From the NCBI RefSeq assembly GCF_026005215.1, contig NZ_BPMA01000021.1:110801-174800 (forward strand): a DNA stretch of 64,000 nt, in the 5' to 3' direction. Each line of letters opens with the position of its first letter. Position 1 is the stretch's first letter. The DNA is from Capnocytophaga catalasegens (GTDB lineage: Bacteria; Bacteroidota; Bacteroidia; Flavobacteriales; Flavobacteriaceae). Below, piece by piece: positions 52,909 through 61,426 of this stretch. The notes below the pieces were generated by a model, which ran no database searches, was not told the origin of the DNA, and was given only the letters and a program-made list of their open reading frames with translations. The translations under genes and the position numbers were made by a program.

Positions 52909-54024
52909 TCAAAGGAATTCACTTACCGAATGATAAGGCAAGTTTAGTGAAGTTGCTACACCTTTGAAGACAACTTTGTGGTCAATTATATTAAGACCTT
53001 GCTGTAAATCAGGGTATTTGCGGCAGGCTTCTTTCCAACCCAAATTTGCTAACTTAACCACATACGGAAGTGTAGCATTAGTCAAGGCTTGTGTGGAGGT
53101 CATCGGGACGGCACCTGGAATATTCGCTACACAATAATGTACAATACCATCTACTTCGTAAATAGGTTCGGTATGTGTGGTAGGTCGTGTGGTTTCAAAG
53201 CAACCTCCTTGATCTACTGAAACATCAACCAAAACACTACCTTTTTGCATCAATTTAAGCATCTGTTTGGTAACCAAATGAGGAGCTTTCTCCCCAACAG
53301 TTAAAGTTGCTCCCACAACCAAATCGGCGGTTTTGAGTAATTCTGAAATCACATACTGATTGGAATATTGGGTAACTACATTTTTCGGCAACACTTCACT
53401 TAGGTAACGAAGTCGGTTCAAATTCACGTCCAAAATGGCAACATTGGCTCCCATACCAGCAGCTACTTGTGCGGCTTGTGTTCCCACGACCCCTGCTCCT
53501 ATTACAACAACATTGGCAGGTCGCACTCCTGGTACACCGCCAAGCAAAATTCCTTTGCCTCCTTGTGGTTTTTCCAAATATTTAGCTCCTTGTTGAATAG
53601 ACATTCTTCCTGCTACTTCACTCATTGGGGTAAGCAAAGGCAACCTTCCGTTTTGGTCAATAACTGTTTCGTAAGCGATACAAATGGCGCCACTTTTCAA
53701 AAGGGCATCGGTTAGTTTTTGAGAAGAAGCCAAGTGCAGATAAGTAAATAATACTTGATTTTTGCGCAAAAGTCCGTATTCTTGTTCAATAGGTTCTTTG
53801 ACCTTAACAATCATATCGGCGGTTTGATACACCTGCTCAATGGTATCGAGCAGTTCTGCACCAGCATTTACGTAGTCTTGGTCTGAAAATCCGCTACCTT
53901 GACCAGCTGTTTTCTGCACAAATACTTGGTGATGATGTTTTTCAACAAGCTCCATAACACCTGCGGGAGTCATTGCCACTCGGCTTTCTTGAGCTTTAAT
54001 CTCTTTGGGTATTCCTATTTTCAT
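52909..54024 (-). CDS. ald: Alanine dehydrogenase
   Basis: Interconverts alanine and pyruvate plus ammonia with NAD. 371 residues. Substrate-binding start IGIPKEIKAQESRVAMTPAG, MSEVAGRMSIQQGAKYLEKP, and the Rossmann motif VIGAGVVGTQAAQVAAGMGA with Asp at the beta-2 end (VAILDVN). The loop VDVSVDQGGCFETTRPTTHT is typical. GC content is visibly higher than in the region around 4-8 kb. A perfect dyad overlaps its promoter (54047-54064). Confidence 0.96.
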   Translation of the reverse strand: MKIGIPKEIKAQESRVAMTPAGVMELVEKHHHQVFVQKTAGQGSGFSDQDYVNAGAELLDTIEQVYQTADMIVKVKEPIEQEYGLLRKNQVLFTYLHLASSQKLTDALLKSGAICIAYETVIDQNGRLPLLTPMSEVAGRMSIQQGAKYLEKPQGGKGILLGGVPGVRPANVVVIGAGVVGTQAAQVAAGMGANVAILDVNLNRLRYLSEVLPKNVVTQYSNQYVISELLKTADLVVGATLTVGEKAPHLVTKQMLKLMQKGSVLVDVSVDQGGCFETTRPTTHTEPIYEVDGIVHYCVANIPGAVPMTSTQALTNATLPYVVKLANLGWKEACRKYPDLQQGLNIIDHKVVFKGVATSLNLPYHSVSEFL

Positions 54025-54046
54025 ATTAAATTATAATTAAATTTAG

Positions 54047-54064
54047 CTCGTACAAAGGTACGAG
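54047..54064 (-). promoter_or_regulatory. Dyad over the ald promoter
   Basis: CTCGTAC-aaag-GTACGAG is a perfect 7-bp inverted repeat that includes the minus-strand -7 box TACCTTTG (54053-54060), 29 nt before the ald start. It could be an operator that blocks RNA polymerase, or a structure at the very 5' end of the transcript. Confidence 0.65.
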
Positions 54065-54176
54065 TTTTTATTTTAAAATATATTTTTTGTTGAGAAAAAA
54101 AATTTTTTTCTCGATAGAAATTGTTTTATAAAAAAAAAGTTTTAACTTTACGCCAAATTAAAATATATCATGTTTT

Positions 54177-54569
54177 ATGAAAAATGTAAACTTAGGACTG
54201 CTTATTATGCGCTTATCGGTGGGAGTACTTATGCTTCTGCATGGAATAGCAAAACTCAACGGGGTAGGACACATTAAAGGCATGCTTGAAAATCAAGGGT
54301 TGCCTACAATTCTGGCGTATGGAGCTTATTTAGGCGAAATTGTTGCACCTTTGCTTCTTATTGTAGGCTATCGAACTCGCTTTGCGGCACTTATGCTTGT
54401 AATAAATTGCATCGCAATCATCTTTTTAGGAGGTTACTCTGTATTGGGATTGGGACAATATGGAGGCTGGAGTGCTGAACTTCCGGGGTTGTTCTTATTT
54501 GGTGCGCTAGCTCTTTTTTTCACAGGAGGAGGAAAATATGCGCTCTCGACCAAAAGTAGTTGGGATTAA
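54177..54569 (+). CDS. DoxX family membrane protein
   Basis: A 130-residue protein with four membrane helices. LLIMRLSVGVLMLLHGIAKL and LGEIVAPLLLIVGYRTRFAA match the DoxX/YphA group, for which quinol-oxidase-linked or redox-protective roles have been proposed. A TAACTTTA near-consensus box precedes it. It is divergent from ald and ends in a long hairpin at 54592-54638. Confidence 0.9.
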   Translation: MKNVNLGLLIMRLSVGVLMLLHGIAKLNGVGHIKGMLENQGLPTILAYGAYLGEIVAPLLLIVGYRTRFAALMLVINCIAIIFLGGYSVLGLGQYGGWSAELPGLFLFGALALFFTGGGKYALSTKSSWD

Positions 54570-54591
54570 ATTTCGTTTAAAATTTATCACT

Positions 54592-54638
54592 ACAAGGTTT
54601 ATTGCATCGTGTATATAATGGCAATAAGCCTTGTTTTT
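54592..54638 (+). terminator. Terminator after the DoxX gene
   Basis: A 14-bp stem (54592-54605 with 54621-54634, one G-U pair) around a 15-nt loop, ending in a T run. The rest of the 278-bp gap before the porin holds nothing I recognise. Confidence 0.85.
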
Positions 54639-54847
54639 CGTTAGTAAAAAATAGGAATTGACAAAGCGACTGCAACCGAAATTATTTATACATATAATAA
54701 TGTATATACACTTTCAAAAGTAGTTTTATTCAAATCTGAAAAGGTCAAAGAATATTTTGTCAGAAAAAAATAAAAAGTGAAAGCTGCCAGAAAACTTTCG
54801 AGTCATTGTTTATTATTTTCATTTACATTATTAAAAAAAGAGAATTG

Positions 54848-56791
54848 ATGAAGAAACTTATCTATATCTGTATTCTTTTGTGGTCGATTGGAATATGGGC
54901 GCAAGAGGAAAAGAAAGAAGATGAAACAGGGACATTTAAATCGATACGTCCCAAGCGAAAGAAGCAAGATAGTATTACATTCACAGCACTCGATTACAAA
55001 ATAATCTCATTAGTTCGAGATACAACTGCTATTGATACGAGCCTTACTGTTCGCTCAGAATATAAGCATCACCCAGTGGGCAAAGACATGTTTGAGTACA
55101 TGGAGTTCTCTAATATGGGACAGACTTATAACGCACTTGCGATTGATTTGCGCAACAAAAGCATCAGACCAGAAATGGGTGCAACTGCTAACAATTTCTA
55201 CTACATACGCTCACACGAAGTGCCATATTATTATCTACCCACACCGATTACTGAGTTTATGTACAAGTCAGGAATAGAGCAAGGTCAAGTACTTCACACG
55301 CTGTTTGCAGCGAATATAAATCCGAATTTGAATATTTTCATTCGCTACAATGCACTTCGTTCGCTGGGTAAGTATCAAAACATTCTTTCGAGTATAGGGA
55401 ACTTCGTAGGGGGGGCATCTTACACATCTAAGAATAAAAGATATTGGATATTTGGGCATTATTCTGACCAAGATATTTTTCATCAGGAGAATGGAGGGTT
55501 ATCAAATCCTTCTCAATTTACTTCGGGCGATCCTCGTTTTTCAAATCGTGGAGGAATTGATGTTTCGATGACTGATGCAGAGACTGAATGGATTTCTAAG
55601 CGTTATTTCTTACATCATCAGTTCAATTTTCTACGCAATGAAAATGCAATCAATGCACAGATTCTCTTAAAGCACCAGATAGAATATGAATCGAAACACT
55701 ATTCATTTAGCGAAACTTCGGTAGCGCCCAATGGCTATTTGGGCGATAGTTATACAACCTCCAAATTATATGATAAGGCATCACTGAAAACCTTTACAAA
55801 TCAGCTTGGAGCGGAGTTAGTTCTCCCCTATTTGGGACAAACATACGTGTATGGTAAATCCTATTTTTACAACTACTTCTTTAATCGTTTGCATTATGAT
55901 ATAAACGGGAACGCTTTGCCCAATAAAATTAGTAAAACTGATTACGGAATTGGTCTTTCGTGGAATAAATCGTACAAAGGTTTTTTGATAAATGCATCGG
56001 GGGAACAAATGATACTTGGAACACTTTTGGGTACGTATCTTTCGGGAAAAATCGGGTATGAGCTTGATGAGAAAAATAAGTTATACGCAGGAATTCAGGT
56101 GCGTTCTGCAATGCCGAACTTTAATATGCTTTTGTATCAGAGTGATTACAAGAACTATAACTGGTATAATCTTGACCAATTTGAACGAGAGAATACCCAG
56201 ACGCTCTTTGCAGACCTACACAGCCAGTGGGGCAATGCCTCTGTGGATATTAACAACATCAGTAACTACACGTATTTTAAACTCAATGACCCTGTAAGCA
56301 ATGAACGATTGCAATCAAAACCTGCGCAATATTCGGGAGCAATTCAACACTTGAAAGTAAAGGTTTCTAAGGATTTCAAATTTTGGAAATTCGGACTTGA
56401 TAACACACTTATGTATCAGCAAGTAATTCAAGATGATGCTATTTTGAATGTACCGACTTTCACTACACGCAACACGCTTTATTATTCCGATTACTTGTTT
56501 GAAAAAGCTATGTACTTGCAGACTGGTGTATCGTTCAAGTATTTTACTTCATACTATGCGAACAGATATAACCCACTACTGAGCGAGTTTGAAGTTCAGA
56601 CGCAAGAGAAGATAGGCAACTATCCTTTATTTGACTTTTTCATAAATGCAAAAGTACGTACAATGCGTATATTTCTCAAATTGGAGCATTTTAATTCAAG
56701 TTTCTTTAAATATGATTACTTCGCTGCGCCTCAACAACCTTATCGAGACCTTATTATTCGATTTGGCGTGAGTTGGAACTTCTTTACATAA
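54848..56791 (+). CDS. Putative outer-membrane porin
   Basis: About 647 residues. I start at ATG 54848 (MKKLIYICILLWSIGIWAQE, a signal peptide), with a purine-rich stretch just upstream; the frame is open to 54806 but adds only a non-cleavable extension. The mature protein is rich in alternating aromatic beta-strands (GYELDEKNKLYAGIQVRS, FRYNALRSLGKY-like loops) and ends in LIIRFGVSWNFFT, with the terminal aromatic residue typical for barrels sorted by BamA. It fits the Bacteroidota 'putative porin' family; solute unknown. Confidence 0.85.
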   Translation: MKKLIYICILLWSIGIWAQEEKKEDETGTFKSIRPKRKKQDSITFTALDYKIISLVRDTTAIDTSLTVRSEYKHHPVGKDMFEYMEFSNMGQTYNALAIDLRNKSIRPEMGATANNFYYIRSHEVPYYYLPTPITEFMYKSGIEQGQVLHTLFAANINPNLNIFIRYNALRSLGKYQNILSSIGNFVGGASYTSKNKRYWIFGHYSDQDIFHQENGGLSNPSQFTSGDPRFSNRGGIDVSMTDAETEWISKRYFLHHQFNFLRNENAINAQILLKHQIEYESKHYSFSETSVAPNGYLGDSYTTSKLYDKASLKTFTNQLGAELVLPYLGQTYVYGKSYFYNYFFNRLHYDINGNALPNKISKTDYGIGLSWNKSYKGFLINASGEQMILGTLLGTYLSGKIGYELDEKNKLYAGIQVRSAMPNFNMLLYQSDYKNYNWYNLDQFERENTQTLFADLHSQWGNASVDINNISNYTYFKLNDPVSNERLQSKPAQYSGAIQHLKVKVSKDFKFWKFGLDNTLMYQQVIQDDAILNVPTFTTRNTLYYSDYLFEKAMYLQTGVSFKYFTSYYANRYNPLLSEFEVQTQEKIGNYPLFDFFINAKVRTMRIFLKLEHFNSSFFKYDYFAAPQQPYRDLIIRFGVSWNFFT

Positions 56792-56885
56792 TATACAAAT
56801 GAAAAACACACAAAAGTAATTAATCATACAATTATTTTTAATCAACGCATTTTTTGAACTTTTTATTTTATAATTATTTGATTGG

Positions 56886-56917
56886 AAAATAGGAGCAATG
56901 TATTTTGTTCCTATTTT
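56886..56917 (+). terminator. Porin terminator
   Basis: A 13-bp stem (AAAATAGGAGCAA with TTGTTCCTATTTT, one G-U pair) with a 6-nt loop and a T tract. Confidence 0.88.
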
Positions 56918-56930
56918 TTTTATTATCAAA

Positions 56931-57098
56931 TCAATATTGATTTTTTATAAAAATACTATTCATATAATATTTTCAACAGTGAAGTTATTAAATACACTAT
57001 GCATTCATATAAATTCAATATTGAAGTTATTAAAAAAATAAATATTTCAAATAAACTCAGTATTGATTTTATTATAAATATCTATTTTTTAAATAAAA
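56931..57098. repeat. 42-bp tandem repeat array 2 (four degenerate units)
   Basis: Units begin exactly 42 bp apart at 56931, 56973, 57015 and 57057, headed by TCAATATTGA, TCAACAGTGA, TCAATATTGA and TCAGTATTGA; the perfect form is a 10-bp palindrome. The heads are followed by TTTTTTATAAA or AGTTATTAAA-like segments, and the second halves are only loosely alike. A weak fifth unit may start at 57099. It ends about 190 bp before the gene, as array 1 does, but with different sequence. Confidence 0.8.
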
Positions 57099-57226
57099 TC
57101 ATTTTATTTTTATAGTAAAATACACATATTACACATAATTATCTACTATATTTCATAAAAAAACATATTTATAAATATCTATTTATACTATTTTTTATAT
57201 ATAAAATAAAAAAATTAAAAAAAAAT

Positions 57227-57256
57227 TTGTTTGTATAAAAAAAATATGTATCTTTG
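57227..57256 (+). promoter_or_regulatory. Promoter of DUF6261-like copy 2
   Basis: TTG, a 19-bp spacer and TATCTTTG (57249-57256). The stretch TATCTTTGTCCCATAAA is identical to that before copy 1. The -7 box lies 33 nt before the ATG. Confidence 0.8.
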
Positions 57257-57288
57257 TCCCATAAATTTTAAAAACGATATATAATATT

Positions 57289-57996
57289 ATGAATTTAGGA
57301 TTACGAAAACTAAGCACGAGAGATTTGGCAACACTTGCAGAGCGAGTAATCACGGCTACAAAACAATCTGATGTAAAAGAAGCTAAAAAACATGTTTTCT
57401 TAGAACATTTGGAGAAAGCATACAAAGAATATAGCGCTGTTCTTTCTAAAACCACATATAGCGGTAAGGGAAAAAGTGTAGCACAGGCAGATAAGGAACG
57501 TGATGTTGCCTTTTCGTCTATGAAATCATTTTTGACTGGATACGTAAAACTTCCTTCTGCTCCATTTCACGAAGAAGCCTTAGCACTTAACGAAATATTT
57601 AAAACATATGGAGTTAATATAAGTAGACTTAGTTACTCAGAACAAACGGCACAGCTTAATAAACTTATTGATATATTAGATACACCTGAGCATCTTGAAA
57701 AGATGCAAAAACTATCACTTGAAACGGCTTTTAACGAAATAAAAACCACCAATGATAATTTTAAATCTATCATAGATGAGCAAGCTCAGGCAAATTCTGA
57801 ACTTAGAGAAACACAAAGTGCCTCTGTTCTTAGAAAAGACTTAGAGAAAGCACTCAAACGTTATTTAGATTTGGTTACACTTATGTTCGATATGGAAGGT
57901 TGGAAAACTCTTTACAATAAGTTCAACGAGTTTGTAAAAGCAACCAAAAAACCTACCAATTCGAAAAAAGAGACTTCAATAAAAGAAAATTCATGA
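57289..57996 (+). CDS. DUF6261-like protein, copy 2
   Basis: A 235-residue paralogue of the gene at 3413-4120, equal in length, with the strongest identity in LSTRDLATLAERVITATKQS, YSGKGKSVAQADKERD and LSYSEQTAQLNKLI, and a more variable centre (about residues 75-110). No signal peptide or membrane helix; helical throughout. Function unknown. Codon use is less AT-rich than in copy 1. Unlike copy 1 it is closed by its own terminator (58017-58052), so it is monocistronic; a lipoprotein gene follows. The family name is tentative. Confidence 0.8.
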   Translation: MNLGLRKLSTRDLATLAERVITATKQSDVKEAKKHVFLEHLEKAYKEYSAVLSKTTYSGKGKSVAQADKERDVAFSSMKSFLTGYVKLPSAPFHEEALALNEIFKTYGVNISRLSYSEQTAQLNKLIDILDTPEHLEKMQKLSLETAFNEIKTTNDNFKSIIDEQAQANSELRETQSASVLRKDLEKALKRYLDLVTLMFDMEGWKTLYNKFNEFVKATKKPTNSKKETSIKENS

Positions 57997-58016
57997 TAGC
58001 TTTTTTATAATTATTT

Positions 58017-58052
58017 ACTCCCGTTCTCTTTCATTTTTATATAAACGGGAGT
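58017..58052 (+). terminator. Terminator after DUF6261-like copy 2
   Basis: A 9-bp stem ACTCCCGTT/AACGGGAGT with an 18-nt loop, followed by a T-rich run. Confidence 0.82.
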
Positions 58053-58089
58053 ATTTTTATTTATTTTACTAATTTTTTATTTAATTCTT

Positions 58090-58644
58090 ATGAAAAAATA
58101 TCTTATATATACTTTATTACTAAGCATATTTGTTGCATGTAGCGAAAAAGGACAATTGTCTCAATCAACTGCGAAAGACCTTATCGAATCGCACCTTGCC
58201 AATGAAAAGGTTTTTGAATCTGCTACTATTACACTCGGAGAAATGAAGCTAAAAACTAATAAAGATACTGAAAAAATAAAGCAGATTAAACTCTTAGGAA
58301 ATGAAAACTTCTTTGACATAGAAGAAATTAAATCTAAAAAAAGATTATTTTCAAGTGATAGTCTATGGATTATTAACATAAAACTTGATGAGAAAGCCCT
58401 CCCATATGTTATTGAACTAAAAGAAACCAAAGCCAAAGTAAAAACAATAGAATATCAGCTAACAACAAGTAAAGATATTACAATTGAACAAAAAGGAGAA
58501 AAAAGAGCAAACGCTTCGGCAATTCTACGAAAAGTAAAAACACCTTTTTACAGCTTTGGTAAAGATAAAACAGAACAAGATTTTATAGTTAAAACCTTCA
58601 AGTTCAAATATTCGGACGAAAATGGTTGGGAAATTATTAGATAG
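58090..58644 (+). CDS. Hypothetical lipoprotein, paralogue of the gene at 32658
   Basis: A 184-residue lipoprotein: MKKYLIYTLLLSIFVACSEK, with the anchoring Cys at 17. Its intact signal peptide supports the idea that the paralogue at 32658 has lost part of its own. The mature protein is charged and beta-rich, with KTPFYSFGKDKTEQDFIVKT and FKYSDENGWEII near the end; no catalytic motif. It could be periplasmic or surface-exposed. Function unknown. Confidence 0.78.
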   Translation: MKKYLIYTLLLSIFVACSEKGQLSQSTAKDLIESHLANEKVFESATITLGEMKLKTNKDTEKIKQIKLLGNENFFDIEEIKSKKRLFSSDSLWIINIKLDEKALPYVIELKETKAKVKTIEYQLTTSKDITIEQKGEKRANASAILRKVKTPFYSFGKDKTEQDFIVKTFKFKYSDENGWEIIR

Positions 58645-58716
58645 TATATTCTTTCAAATCGTTTTAATTCGTTAGTTACCTATTTTAAAAAACAATTCAT
58701 TACACTTTATTTGCTA

Positions 58717-59190
58717 ATGAGATATACGTCTTTACTATTACTTCAAGCCTTTTTGTCAGTTATATCGGGCATACTTATCACAAAAATGTCTTTTTTGGGA
58801 CGTATTGGTGTGCATACAATGTATCGAGAATATTTGGTATTTCGCAGTTGGTACAAAACCGCATTGCTTCTATTTGTTGTACAAGTTGTTCTTATTTTAA
58901 TACTTTCTATTTGCAAAAAAATAATGACTACTGCTTTAACACGTTTTGTTAGTCTTTGTTTTATCGCAGTAGGAGCTATCGGACTTTTCTTTACCTATAC
59001 AGATTTCACAACAACCTCACATAGAGTGATGAAATCCAGTTTTCATTGGGGATTTTATATTTTTTGGATAGGGTGGTTTATAAGTTGTTTGTTTTTCTTA
59101 TTTAAGAAATCAAATACTACCAAATCACTTATTCAATTGCCAAATGAGAATACTATTTCTGTTGAAGAATCATTAAAAGCAGAAGAATAA
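58717..59190 (+). CDS. Hypothetical four-helix membrane protein
   Basis: About 157 residues. I start at the ATG at 58717 (MRYTSLLLLQAFLSVISGIL); the frame also allows a TTG at 58711. Four membrane helices (about 5-23, 45-66, 78-97, 112-130) and a charged C-terminal tail with glutamates. It resembles small DUF4293-type proteins only in topology; I would not assign a family. It follows the lipoprotein gene by 72 nt on the same strand. Confidence 0.7.
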   Translation: MRYTSLLLLQAFLSVISGILITKMSFLGRIGVHTMYREYLVFRSWYKTALLLFVVQVVLILILSICKKIMTTALTRFVSLCFIAVGAIGLFFTYTDFTTTSHRVMKSSFHWGFYIFWIGWFISCLFFLFKKSNTTKSLIQLPNENTISVEESLKAEE

Positions 59191-59196
59191 TTTTTA

Positions 59197-59769
59197 CTAC
59201 AAGGAAAGAGAAGGTTCTTTCTGTGATATTTTTTTCTTATACAGATAGAAAAAAAGATAGGCTACAGAACTTCCTACACACATTCCTACAAGTATATCAA
59301 GTGGAAAGTGTACGCCTAAGTACATCCGACTGAAAGCATACGGAACTGCCCATACATATACCCACCACGCCCAGCGCATACGCTCACGGAATGTTAAGTA
59401 TAAAAACGTACAGATAGCAAAACTATTGCTTGTATGTCCTGAGAAAAAACTATATCCTTGCTCTGGTGTAACTATGCGTAACAAGGGAATAAGTTCCTCA
59501 TTGTGTATTGGGCGAAGACGTGCAACGAGTTCTTTCGTTCCGTTGGTTAATAAGATAGTAGTCAAAAGGGTCAAAATCGTAAAGAGAAGTATTTGCCCAG
59601 CTTGTTGTTTGGGAAAAAATCGAAAGCAGATAAATAATAAGAATATAAAAAAGGGAATCCAATGGGTTGCATCTGTAATGTATAACCAGAATTTGTCTTG
59701 TGAGGCAGTTCCCATTTGATTTATTTTCACAAGAAGCTGATGGTCAAGGTCAATAATTTTTTGCCACAT
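59197..59769 (-). CDS. PAP2-family membrane phosphatase
   Basis: A 190-residue membrane phosphatase, perhaps acting on undecaprenyl diphosphate, phosphatidylglycerophosphate or lipid A. The three PAP2 motifs are present: KELVARLRP, SGHTSNSFA and SRMYLGVHFPLD. Four to five membrane helices. It begins on the last base of the tatA stop (TAATG), so translation is coupled to tatA. Confidence 0.94.
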   Translation of the reverse strand: MWQKIIDLDHQLLVKINQMGTASQDKFWLYITDATHWIPFFIFLLFICFRFFPKQQAGQILLFTILTLLTTILLTNGTKELVARLRPIHNEELIPLLRIVTPEQGYSFFSGHTSNSFAICTFLYLTFRERMRWAWWVYVWAVPYAFSRMYLGVHFPLDILVGMCVGSSVAYLFFYLYKKKISQKEPSLSL

Positions 59770-60041
59770 TATTTATTTCGTTTTACACGCCCCAAAGGGT
59801 CTTCTATTTCATCTTTTATTGTATCTATTTCTTTCTGAATATCATCAATAAGCGAGGTATCAATGTTATTCTTTTCAGCAGATTTATTTATTTCAGATTT
59901 AATTTCATTCGTTGCATCACGAAGTTGTCGAAATATCTTTCCTAGTGTGCGTGCAATTTCTGGAATTTTATCTGCCCCAAAGAGCATTAAAGCAATAAAT
60001 AAGATAGTTAATATCTCGGGAGGACTAATGAAAAGTACCAT
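59769..60041 (-). CDS. tatA: Twin-arginine translocase subunit TatA/E family
   Basis: About 90 residues. I choose the ATG at 60041 (MVLFISPPEILTILFIALML), since a longer frame start at 60176 would place 45 extra unrelated residues before the helix. One N-terminal membrane helix, the FGADKIPEIARTLGK hinge-amphipathic helix and a charged tail are typical TatA/TatB features. No tatC is nearby, as often seen in Bacteroidota. The protein moves folded Tat substrates across the inner membrane. Confidence 0.9.
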   Translation of the reverse strand: MVLFISPPEILTILFIALMLFGADKIPEIARTLGKIFRQLRDATNEIKSEINKSAEKNNIDTSLIDDIQKEIDTIKDEIEDPLGRVKRNK

Positions 60042-60116
60042 AAGTGTTTTTTTTTGCAAATATACAAATTCTTTTATTATCTTGTCAAAAAACTTTTTAT
60101 TTTTATTGCATTTAAT

Positions 60117-60124
60117 TATCTTTG
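60117..60124 (+). promoter_or_regulatory. Promoter -7 box (TATCTTTG) of the DUF445 gene
   Basis: TATCTTTG 21 nt before the ATG at 60146. It overlaps the start of the longer open frame (60122), which argues for the later start. Confidence 0.7.
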
Positions 60125-60145
60125 CAAATACAAAATTGTAAATAC

Positions 60146-61384
60146 ATGGTACATACAAAAAAACAAAAGTTAACATATCATAAACGCATAGCTACTGGGC
60201 TTTTCCTTGCCATGTTTTTTTTATACATCGCAATGATTTATAGCGAAAATGTTTGGCAGCTATCTGGTTGGACAGGCTATGTGAAAGCCTTTGCCGAAGC
60301 AGCTATGGTAGGTGCTCTTGCCGACTGGTTTGCCGTAACAGCTTTATTTCATTACCCACTCGGAATACAAATTCCGCATACGAATTTAATTGAAAACCGA
60401 AAAAAAGACATTGCCGACAACTTAGGGCATTTTGTAGTTGATAACTTTCTAAGTACTAGTACAATTCGTCCTTATATCTACCGAATTGAAGTTACTAAAA
60501 ACATAGCAAATTGGTTTCTTATCGATAAAAATAAACAACGCGTAAGTGATGAAATACGCAAAATAATAGTAAGCTATCTTCTTTCGACTAATGATAAAGC
60601 AATTACTAGATTTTTATCTGAAAAAATAAGTGATTTTACTCCCAAAATTCCAGCAAACAAATTACTCTCACAAGCAATTTTTTATCTTTATGAACATCGT
60701 TGGCAAGATAAAATTCTTACGTATCTATTAAATCAAATTGACAAATATCTCGCTCAAAACAAACATTTGATACAAGATAAAGTGCAATTTGCACTCCTCC
60801 CCGATTTTGTCAATGCACTTCTATCGCAAAAAATTACCGAAGGATTACAAGATTTTATAACCGAAATCATTCAAAATCCAACACATGCTATTCGCAAAGA
60901 GATTGATCAGAAAATAGTTTCTTTCACCAAAGAGCTCTCCTACTCTCCCCAATGGGAACAATCACTCTCCGAATTGAAAAATCAATGGCTTTCAAAAGAA
61001 AATTTACAGCCGCATATTACCAATTTATGGTTTTTTATCAAAACACAACTCCTTGAAGATTTAGAAAAACAACAAAATTCAAATATTGATATATTTTTAA
61101 ATAAAAATATAGATAAATTGGCTTCCTCACTGGCAAATGACTTCTCAAAACAACAACAAATTGACCGCTGGATACAGAAAAATATATATCAGTTTGTGCT
61201 TAGAAACAAATCGCAAATCAATACACTTATAAGCAATACCATTGGAAACTGGCACGGACGCGAATTAAGTGAAAAACTCGAACTCGAAGTCGGAAAAGAC
61301 TTACAATTTATTCGTATCAATGGAACATTAGTTGGTGGTCTCGTCGGATTGATTATCTACATCTTGACCAGACTTATCTTTTAG
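60146..61384 (+). CDS. DUF445 family membrane protein
   Basis: About 412 residues. Starts at ATG 60146 (MVHTKKQKLTYHKRIATGLF) because the promoter box overlaps the earlier frame start. A membrane helix at about 17-35, then the DUF445 core: VKAFAEAAMVGALADWFAVT, LFHYPLGIQIPHTNLIENRK and KKDIADNLGHFVVDNFLS, a long helical domain, and a C-terminal membrane helix (about 390-410) preceded by INGTLVGGLVGL. Both ends in the membrane suggest a tether; function unknown. Confidence 0.9.
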   Translation: MVHTKKQKLTYHKRIATGLFLAMFFLYIAMIYSENVWQLSGWTGYVKAFAEAAMVGALADWFAVTALFHYPLGIQIPHTNLIENRKKDIADNLGHFVVDNFLSTSTIRPYIYRIEVTKNIANWFLIDKNKQRVSDEIRKIIVSYLLSTNDKAITRFLSEKISDFTPKIPANKLLSQAIFYLYEHRWQDKILTYLLNQIDKYLAQNKHLIQDKVQFALLPDFVNALLSQKITEGLQDFITEIIQNPTHAIRKEIDQKIVSFTKELSYSPQWEQSLSELKNQWLSKENLQPHITNLWFFIKTQLLEDLEKQQNSNIDIFLNKNIDKLASSLANDFSKQQQIDRWIQKNIYQFVLRNKSQINTLISNTIGNWHGRELSEKLELEVGKDLQFIRINGTLVGGLVGLIIYILTRLIF

Positions 61385-61392
61385 AAACAAAA

Positions 61393-61421
61393 AATGACGT
61401 TATTGTTGCAATAACGTCATT
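61393..61421. terminator. Bidirectional terminator between DUF445 and rng
   Basis: A perfect 13-bp stem AATGACGTTATTG with a TTG loop between convergent genes. Confidence 0.9.
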
Positions 61422-61426
61422 CTTTT

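Larger units (their letters stand above)
56792..57288. other. AT-rich intergenic region between the porin and DUF6261-like copy 2
   Basis: 497 bp holding the porin terminator, the degenerate 42-bp array (56931-57098), about 150 bp of almost pure AT sequence, and the promoter of the next gene (57227-57256). It mirrors the region before copy 1 in layout. Confidence 0.75.

Noticed and set aside
54640-54805. Possible small RNA or gene remnant before the porin
   Set aside because: I see no conserved structure, promoter box or frame, only the terminator of the DoxX gene.
60042-60176. Longer start for TatA
   Set aside because: It adds 45 residues unlike any TatA before the membrane helix and extends over the promoter region of the divergent DUF445 gene.
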